Positions 54,819-59,739 of a DNA stretch of 59,739 bases are shown here, piece after piece (the stretch's first letter is position 1; the number at the start of each line of letters is the position of its first letter). Position numbers and translations under genes: made by a program. The stretch is taken from contig JAKSRS010000011.1 of the NCBI GenBank assembly GCA_024403515.1, positions 1 to 59,739 on the forward strand, read 5' to 3'. This DNA comes from Lachnospiraceae bacterium (GTDB lineage Bacteria; Bacillota; Clostridia; Lachnospirales; Lachnospiraceae). The notes beneath the pieces were generated by a model, which saw only the letters and a list, made by a program, of their open reading frames with translations, was not told the origin of the DNA and ran no database searches.

Positions 54819-56375
54819 TTAATATATGTGATAAATATTAGTATATGCATTATCGTATATAAATTCTATGTTTTTTAAACCAAATAAATTAGCAACCTTT
54901 TTAGAACATTCCTCACTGTCGTAATATATATTTACATACAGCACTATTTCATCAACGCTCTTTTGACTCATCACTTCTATAAGCTTATCTATTTCTTCAA
55001 ATTTTACAGGATATGTTTGTTTTTGGTTAGATAAAAACAAAGTATCATTTATTACTATATGGTCACCGTGAGTAAGATAAATGCCCATGGCACTCTCGCA
55101 CTCTTTAACTTTTTCAAGCCCTGCTTCATAACCTTTGTATAAATATGGCACTTTGGCAAAAGAAGGTGTTATTAAAAATAATATTATTGTTAATCCACAT
55201 AAAATATAAGCAATAAATGATTTATCCCAATATAAACAAATAGTTATTAGAAGCATTGAAATTATTAGAATAACCTCAGGATATATTGGATACTGGTATC
55301 TCGATACAATTTCCGGTGCTATTAATGAAATTAACAAAAAATATCCTGCACAGGAAATTATTAATGTAATTAAAGCAGTTACGTGTATTGATTCTTTCAT
55401 TTTCTTTTGACAAATCAGGAAAATGAAAATAATCAGACAAACTAAAAATATAATATCAAGCACTAGTTTGTTTCCAAACATATCAATTGATACTACGTTT
55501 TTAAAATCATATATTTTATGAATGAGTTCTTTTATTCCCGTGCCAATATTTGATATAGATTCCTGGCCACGATCGGTATTTAAAACATGATTTATTGCGG
55601 CTGGAAAAAGAACAATTCCTATACAACCTGCAAGAATATTTATCAAAAAGTATTTTAAAATAATCTTGCCTTTCTTTTGCAATATAGTACATATAAAAAA
55701 TGAAATTGCAACAAAGAAAGCAAATATTACAAAATAATACTGAGTTAAAAAACCGCACAGGGCACATAGACTGCATTTAATATAATCTGAAATCCTGTCA
55801 TTACTCATTATTCTAATTGAATAATAAAGAAATGCTATACACCAAAAAGAAAGAACCATGTACATTCTAATGTATAAAACACATGATACTGTTCCTAAAC
55901 AAAAGCCATACAAAGCTGGTGCGATAAGATTTAACGAAGTTTCTGTCTTTATTATATGTTTACTAATTTTATATACATAAATCTCGGTGCATATAAAAAA
56001 TATAATATTTATCGCCAGTCCGTACCATTTTGAAAAGGTATTTCTGAATATTGAAGATAATAAATGCAATAAAGAATAAAACAAAGGTGGATGTACATCA
56101 TTAATCTGGTTATAAATTACAGAATCAAAACGAAATGCTTCATTATCGTTAACTACTAAGTAGTTCTTATAGTAATCAGATTCATGAAACTCGTTCATGT
56201 AATTATCCTTTAACTGTAAAAAAGGTTCATAATAACTGTTAGATAGTCCATAAGACCATAATTCATCAATGTAAAAACCTTCTTTTTGGGAACACCAGAA
56301 AAACATATATATTAACTGGACTAAAAGGATAATAAGAAAAATATATTTTGGTTTTAAAAATTGTTTTTTGTTCAT
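54819..56375 (-). CDS. GT39-like membrane glycosyltransferase
   Basis: 518 residues, about ten to twelve membrane helices. The first loop carries YIDELWSYGLS and later DVHPPLFYSLLHLL, the pattern of lipid-linked-sugar glycosyltransferases (PMT/ArnT/GT39 superfamily). The C-terminal part is soluble. The acceptor is unknown. An 85-aa frame in the same region is a shadow. Close to the HAD gene (9-bp gap). Confidence 0.83.
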   Translation of the reverse strand: MNKKQFLKPKYIFLIILLVQLIYMFFWCSQKEGFYIDELWSYGLSNSYYEPFLQLKDNYMNEFHESDYYKNYLVVNDNEAFRFDSVIYNQINDVHPPLFYSLLHLLSSIFRNTFSKWYGLAINIIFFICTEIYVYKISKHIIKTETSLNLIAPALYGFCLGTVSCVLYIRMYMVLSFWCIAFLYYSIRIMSNDRISDYIKCSLCALCGFLTQYYFVIFAFFVAISFFICTILQKKGKIILKYFLINILAGCIGIVLFPAAINHVLNTDRGQESISNIGTGIKELIHKIYDFKNVVSIDMFGNKLVLDIIFLVCLIIFIFLICQKKMKESIHVTALITLIISCAGYFLLISLIAPEIVSRYQYPIYPEVILIISMLLITICLYWDKSFIAYILCGLTIILFLITPSFAKVPYLYKGYEAGLEKVKECESAMGIYLTHGDHIVINDTLFLSNQKQTYPVKFEEIDKLIEVMSQKSVDEIVLYVNIYYDSEECSKKVANLFGLKNIEFIYDNAYTNIYHIY

Positions 56376-56384
56376 TTAACTTAT

Positions 56385-56990
56385 TTATCTTTCTTTAGCG
56401 ATTTCTGATATATAAGAGTCTACGTCTTCTTTATTTGTATAAACAATGCCCTTCATACCAAGAGTTTGGGCTACTTCAACATTTTGCGGTGTATCATCAA
56501 CAAATAAACATTCTTCAGGTTTTAAATTATATCTATTTAGCAGTAGCTTATAGATATTGGGATCAGGCTTTATCATAAGTACCTGATGTGACATAATACC
56601 GCCATCCATATACTCAATGAAATCAACAGAATCAGCGCATTCCTCGAATGCTTTCTTGGAATAATTTGAAAGATAATAAACATTATAACCGGTTTGTTTC
56701 AAATCTTTTATCCAATCTGTAGCAAAATCGCGCTTTGTAAGCATTCCATGAATATTATCAAAAACCGTATGAAGTTCTTCTCCAATCTCAGGGTCAATGG
56801 AAAGAAATCCTTCAAAGGCTTCATCTTCGGTTAATACTCCCCTATCAAATTCATCCCAGAAAGGCCCCATAATTGAAGCTTTTAAAAGTCTTTTGATCAT
56901 ATCAGGACTCATGCCCTTTTTGACCATGAATTCTTTTATATTATATTCTACTAAGACATTGCCAAAATCAAAAATTATGTTTTTTATCAT
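56385..56990 (-). CDS. HAD-IA hydrolase (YihX-like)
   Basis: 201 residues: motif I IFDFGNVLVEYN, motif II YYLSNYSKKA, motif III KPDPNIYKLLL, motif IV CLFVDDTPQNVEVA. The DFGN variant of motif I is typical of the YihX/phosphatase subgroup. Probable sugar-phosphate phosphatase. Confidence 0.92.
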   Translation of the reverse strand: MIKNIIFDFGNVLVEYNIKEFMVKKGMSPDMIKRLLKASIMGPFWDEFDRGVLTEDEAFEGFLSIDPEIGEELHTVFDNIHGMLTKRDFATDWIKDLKQTGYNVYYLSNYSKKAFEECADSVDFIEYMDGGIMSHQVLMIKPDPNIYKLLLNRYNLKPEECLFVDDTPQNVEVAQTLGMKGIVYTNKEDVDSYISEIAKER

Positions 56991-57003
56991 CTGATTATCC
57001 TAA

Positions 57004-57496
57004 TTACATTCTAGTTATATTCCACATTTGTGGTAATGAGCTAAATAAAAATATGTGAACAAGATAGCATTCAAAAGAATGCTTACCAACTGTTCTAATA
57101 CCTTTATCCCATAAAGTTTTAAATACTTTAATGCGTTCTGTAACAGATACAATATATGATATCAAAAAACACATAAATGGAGCAATAAGTATAAATGGAT
57201 AGTTCTTTGGTTATCATTTTGATAAGGCCCCATATAATAATAAATGGTACATATATTGGAGCTAGTCTTAAAAGGCGCCTTTTCAAAAAAGAAAGAGGTT
57301 CTTTATCTTTTATATATGAATAGTAATTTCCAATACCTGAAGCAAAAAGAAATATATCAGCGCCCCCATAACCTATGCTTTTTCCGAAAAACAATATTCT
57401 ATTATTAAACGCCAAATCAGAATGAAACAGCATTATCCAAAGCATTGCTATTCCCATCCATATTTCACGATACTTAATCATCCTTTTTACAGACAA
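57004..57496 (-). pseudogene. Remnant of an acyltransferase-3 family membrane protein
   Basis: The 5' part (57128-57496) codes the family start YREIWMGIAMLWIMLFH, GGADIFLFASGIGNYYSY, then ends in a frame that stops at 57128. In another frame the segment 57004-57195 reads FLISYIVSVTERIKV, WDKGIRTVGKHSFECYLVH and LPQMWNITRM, a usual family C terminus (SxECYLxH). So the gene has a frameshift near 57195 and probably lost about half of its middle. Confidence 0.75.
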
Positions 57497-57535
57497 TATA
57501 TATACCTCCGTTTAACAAAAAATACTAACCTCACC

Positions 57536-58027
57536 TCAGATATCAGCGCCACCTAAAATTGGATTAACCTTTGCAGATATTTCTATAACTTTTAATTTTG
57601 CAACTGCTGTTCTTTTTACTGCATCTTTATTATACTCGAAGTTTTTTGTTTCTTCGTGCCTTGCCATAATAATATTATCTATGGCAGATTGCTTTTCCAC
57701 TCCATCTAAGAACTCGACCTTGCATTTACCCATAACTGATTTGTATCGCATCGTAACATCCTTTTTTTCGAAAATACAATCCATTTCTAATGGAATATCC
57801 ATTTCAAAAGAACAATATGGTTTTTTCGTAAGCATATCATACTTTTTGCCAGCCATTGCTCCATGAATATAAAAACATATCTCGCTACCTTCTACGGTAT
57901 AAGCAAAATTAACAGGAACAATATACGGGAAGTCTTCATCTGACATGCCAATTCTAATTATCTCGCATTCATCTATAATATTTACAATAGTATTAAAATC
58001 TGTTACTTCTCTATCTTTTCTACGCAT
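57536..58027 (-). CDS. NimA/PNPOx-family flavoprotein
   Basis: 163 residues: MRRKDREVTDFNTIVNIIDECEIIRIGMSDEDFPYIVPVNFAY and FYIHGAMAGKKYDML are the signature of the pyridoxamine 5'-phosphate oxidase-like NimA family. The ATG at 58027, with AAGGAG 9 bp upstream, gives the family start; the frame opens 16 codons earlier. Likely FMN binding; substrate unknown. Confidence 0.92.
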   Translation of the reverse strand: MRRKDREVTDFNTIVNIIDECEIIRIGMSDEDFPYIVPVNFAYTVEGSEICFYIHGAMAGKKYDMLTKKPYCSFEMDIPLEMDCIFEKKDVTMRYKSVMGKCKVEFLDGVEKQSAIDNIIMARHEETKNFEYNKDAVKRTAVAKLKVIEISAKVNPILGGADI

Positions 58028-58084
58028 ATTAGCGATCTCCTTAGCAAATATCAAATTTCCGTCATATAATTTCAATCGAACAAC

Positions 58085-58576
58085 TTATAATCCAAACATC
58101 GTATTAATCAAGTGCAACCCTGTCGCTGTTTCAAATACCTTATCTCTAAATGTGATAATAGCATTCTTATCCAAATCATCTTCCATTGCATTAACAAGGA
58201 AATCTGCCTCCAATAAAATTCTATAATCAAGTCCTTTCACATTATCGTAAGTATGATGATGTGCTATCAGATAGCAGATTCTATTGATTTCATCTTCAGA
58301 TACTTCTGAGAATTCTGCAAGCATCTTTCTTGCATAGCCTGGACCTTCCTGTTCCTGAAGCTTGCCATTACATCTTCCATACTTTTCTTCAGAAGGTCTT
58401 ATTCCTATATCATGCATAATAGCTGCCATATCTAAAACACGGCGTTGCTGTTCTTCTAAGTGCTCCTTCACACCGATGACATGAGCAAATTCATATACTT
58501 TTATAAAATGCTGTATTCTCTTTGGGTCACCAGCATTAAACTCTGTCATTTTTATAACAAGCTCATCATTTATCAT
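58085..58576 (-). CDS. HD-domain phosphohydrolase
   Basis: 163 residues with RIQHFIKVYEFAH, MAAIMHDIGIRPSEEKYG (His-Asp) and IAHHHTYDN, a single HD domain. Start at ATG 58576 with AAGGA upstream. It lies next to the NimA-like gene, a pair found in Clostridia. Substrate unknown. Confidence 0.88.
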   Translation of the reverse strand: MINDELVIKMTEFNAGDPKRIQHFIKVYEFAHVIGVKEHLEEQQRRVLDMAAIMHDIGIRPSEEKYGRCNGKLQEQEGPGYARKMLAEFSEVSEDEINRICYLIAHHHTYDNVKGLDYRILLEADFLVNAMEDDLDKNAIITFRDKVFETATGLHLINTMFGL

Positions 58577-58683
58577 AAAATCAATTCCTTTTCTTTTCCA
58601 TCCATATAATAAAGTTTTATTCACTAAAACAGAATTTTATCAGCCTTAATTATACTATAAGAGACTTCCATCATAAAGATAAA

Positions 58684-58704
58684 CAAGCCGGGGATTACTC
58701 CCCG
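58684..58704 (-). terminator. Terminator of the Cys/His-repeat protein gene
   Basis: CGGGGA (58689-58694) and TCCCCG (58699-58704), loop TTAC. On the minus strand GCTTGTTTATC follows, an imperfect T tract. Confidence 0.6.
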
Positions 58705-58717
58705 ACCTGCGTTAAGT

Positions 58718-59739
58718 TTATTTTTTAGTTGTAACAGACTTCTTTGCAGACCAGTCTGAATAGTAGTTAACCTTATTCACTGTGTTGTAAGTACGGATTC
58801 TTACATAGTATTTCTTACCACCAGTCAACTTGCTAATGGTCTTTGAAACGGTTTTTGCAGAGGTAACCTTGACGGTCTTGTTTCCTTTTGCAAATGAGCT
58901 TGAAGTAGAATACTGGATTTCATATCCTGTAACCTGCGTGGTCTTCTTAGCCCACTTAACTGTAAATGCTTTCTTTCCTGCTGTTACCTTGCTAATAGAT
59001 GTCTTTGGCGGATTGATTGTAAATGTTAAATTCTTAGATCCGCTGTAGTTTCCTTTGAATGTAACCTTTACAGTATATTTTCCAACATTCTTTCTTCCTG
59101 TTGCATAAGTTACAGTATAGTTGGTATTTGCAATCGCATTACCCTGGCTATCCTTAATTGTAACGGATGGTTTTTTAGCCTTTCCATCATAAGTATACTT
59201 TGTGGCAGAAAGCTTAATGGTCTTAGCTGCATAGATTGTTTCAGTCTTTGTTACATTACCACAAACAGTACATTCGCTTTCTTCCTTACCGTTTGTGGAA
59301 GTTGTAGCCTTTGTGGTAGTTGTTTTTATTGTATGTTTTGCAGTATCTTTCTTATTTCCACATACACTGCAGGTATGCCAGTGGCTTGTACCGTCCGAAG
59401 TCCACTTTGTACTGTATTCATGGGCTGCAAGTTCACCATATGTCGTATTACATACTGAACATATTGCTTTTTCCTTACAGGTTGCTTTACCACCCTGGTG
59501 AGCTTCATGATTTGATTCGACGTTGCATACGCTACAAATCTGCCAATGATTTGTTCCGTCTGAAATCCACTCTGCAGTGTAATTATGGTCTTTCAGTTCT
59601 CCCTCAAAACAGTCATCTTCGTCGGAAGAAACCAAGCCACATGAGCAGCTATAATAATACTTTCCCTTTTCCGTACATGTTGCCGGTGTTTTTTCTGCAC
59701 TTTTCTTAGCAATTTCTCTATCAAATACATGATTTCCCT
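58718..59739 (-). CDS. Cys/His-repeat surface protein with Ig-like and FnIII domains (5' partial)
   Basis: The frame is open past the right edge; the first 104 bases of the minus strand read NHVFDREIAKKSAEKTPATC and YYYSCSCG, a repeat seen in Lachnospiraceae surface proteins. At least two more repeats follow (H-Y-x-W-x-SDGT-HWQICSVC type), then CxxC segments, a beta-rich MBG/bacterial-Ig-like module (SATKYTYDGKAKKPSVTI...) and a C-terminal fibronectin type III domain (ISKVTAGKKAFTVKWAKK). No anchor is seen at the C-terminal end. Confidence 0.75.
   Translation of the reverse strand, partial: GNHVFDREIAKKSAEKTPATCTEKGKYYYSCSCGLVSSDEDDCFEGELKDHNYTAEWISDGTNHWQICSVCNVESNHEAHQGGKATCKEKAICSVCNTTYGELAAHEYSTKWTSDGTSHWHTCSVCGNKKDTAKHTIKTTTTKATTSTNGKEESECTVCGNVTKTETIYAAKTIKLSATKYTYDGKAKKPSVTIKDSQGNAIANTNYTVTYATGRKNVGKYTVKVTFKGNYSGSKNLTFTINPPKTSISKVTAGKKAFTVKWAKKTTQVTGYEIQYSTSSSFAKGNKTVKVTSAKTVSKTISKLTGGKKYYVRIRTYNTVNKVNYYSDWSAKKSVTTKK

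Overview
The window is a low-GC, gene-dense chromosomal segment from a Firmicute of class Clostridia, most likely Lachnospiraceae. Three things point there. The gene order is that of the clostridial rng-rplU-prp-rpmA-obg and mreBCD-mrdA-minC-rodA-mgsA blocks. L27 carries the N-terminal extension that Prp removes. Small families often seen in Lachnospiraceae (TM2/DUF2752 pair, a membrane HlyD-like protein beside yggS-sepF) are present. No rRNA, tRNA, CRISPR array, insertion sequence or prophage was seen. Both edges cut genes: the first radical SAM gene lacks its 5' end, and the last gene, on the minus strand, runs off the right edge.

1-9.1 kb, plus strand: a radical SAM pair, an RNase E/G, a TM2/DUF2752 membrane pair, then rplU-prp-rpmA behind a clear promoter and an L21 leader RNA. 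After a strong terminator come obg, yhbY and nadD-yqeK-rsfS. 9.2-13 kb: a PH-domain protein and an AI-2E-type permease (minus), then a TtcA-like tRNA thiolase and a XerS-like recombinase (plus). 13-17.3 kb, minus: an envelope-stress island with a BlaI repressor, a BlaR1-type M56 membrane sensor, a small secreted protein, a 3D-domain secreted protein, a PepSY-like protein and a lipoprotein, but no beta-lactamase. 17.3-18.5 kb: divergent yneA and lexA, with four LexA-box-like sites between them.

18.5-51.7 kb is almost entirely minus strand: cytidylate-kinase-like protein, rluD, lspA, a degenerate dehydroquinate-synthase homologue, sepF, yggS, HlyD-like protein, a small P-loop ATPase, a D,D-carboxypeptidase, mgsA, rodA, minC, mrdA, mreDCB, radC, a methionine-gamma-lyase-family enzyme, miaA, mutL, mutS, miaB, 5-formyltetrahydrofolate cyclo-ligase, a DUF896 protein, proB, two flavoproteins, a lipid flippase-like protein, ybeY, a degenerate PgpH-like protein and phoH. 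The common theme is cell elongation and division, mismatch repair and tRNA modification. 51.7-59.7 kb is accessory: a DUF2798-like protein, a membrane diguanylate cyclase, a GT39-like transferase, a HAD hydrolase, a broken acyltransferase, a NimA-like flavoprotein, an HD protein and a Cys/His-repeat surface protein.

The most unusual content is two apparent pseudoenzymes in conserved housekeeping positions. One is an AroB homologue that has lost its metal ligands and glycine-rich loop, sitting in the lspA operon. The other is a PgpH homologue that has lost the HD aspartate, between phoH and ybeY. Also notable are a minC without adjacent minD/minE, a tiny stand-alone ATPase with its own promoter and terminator, and the BlaI/BlaR1-linked 3D-protein island.
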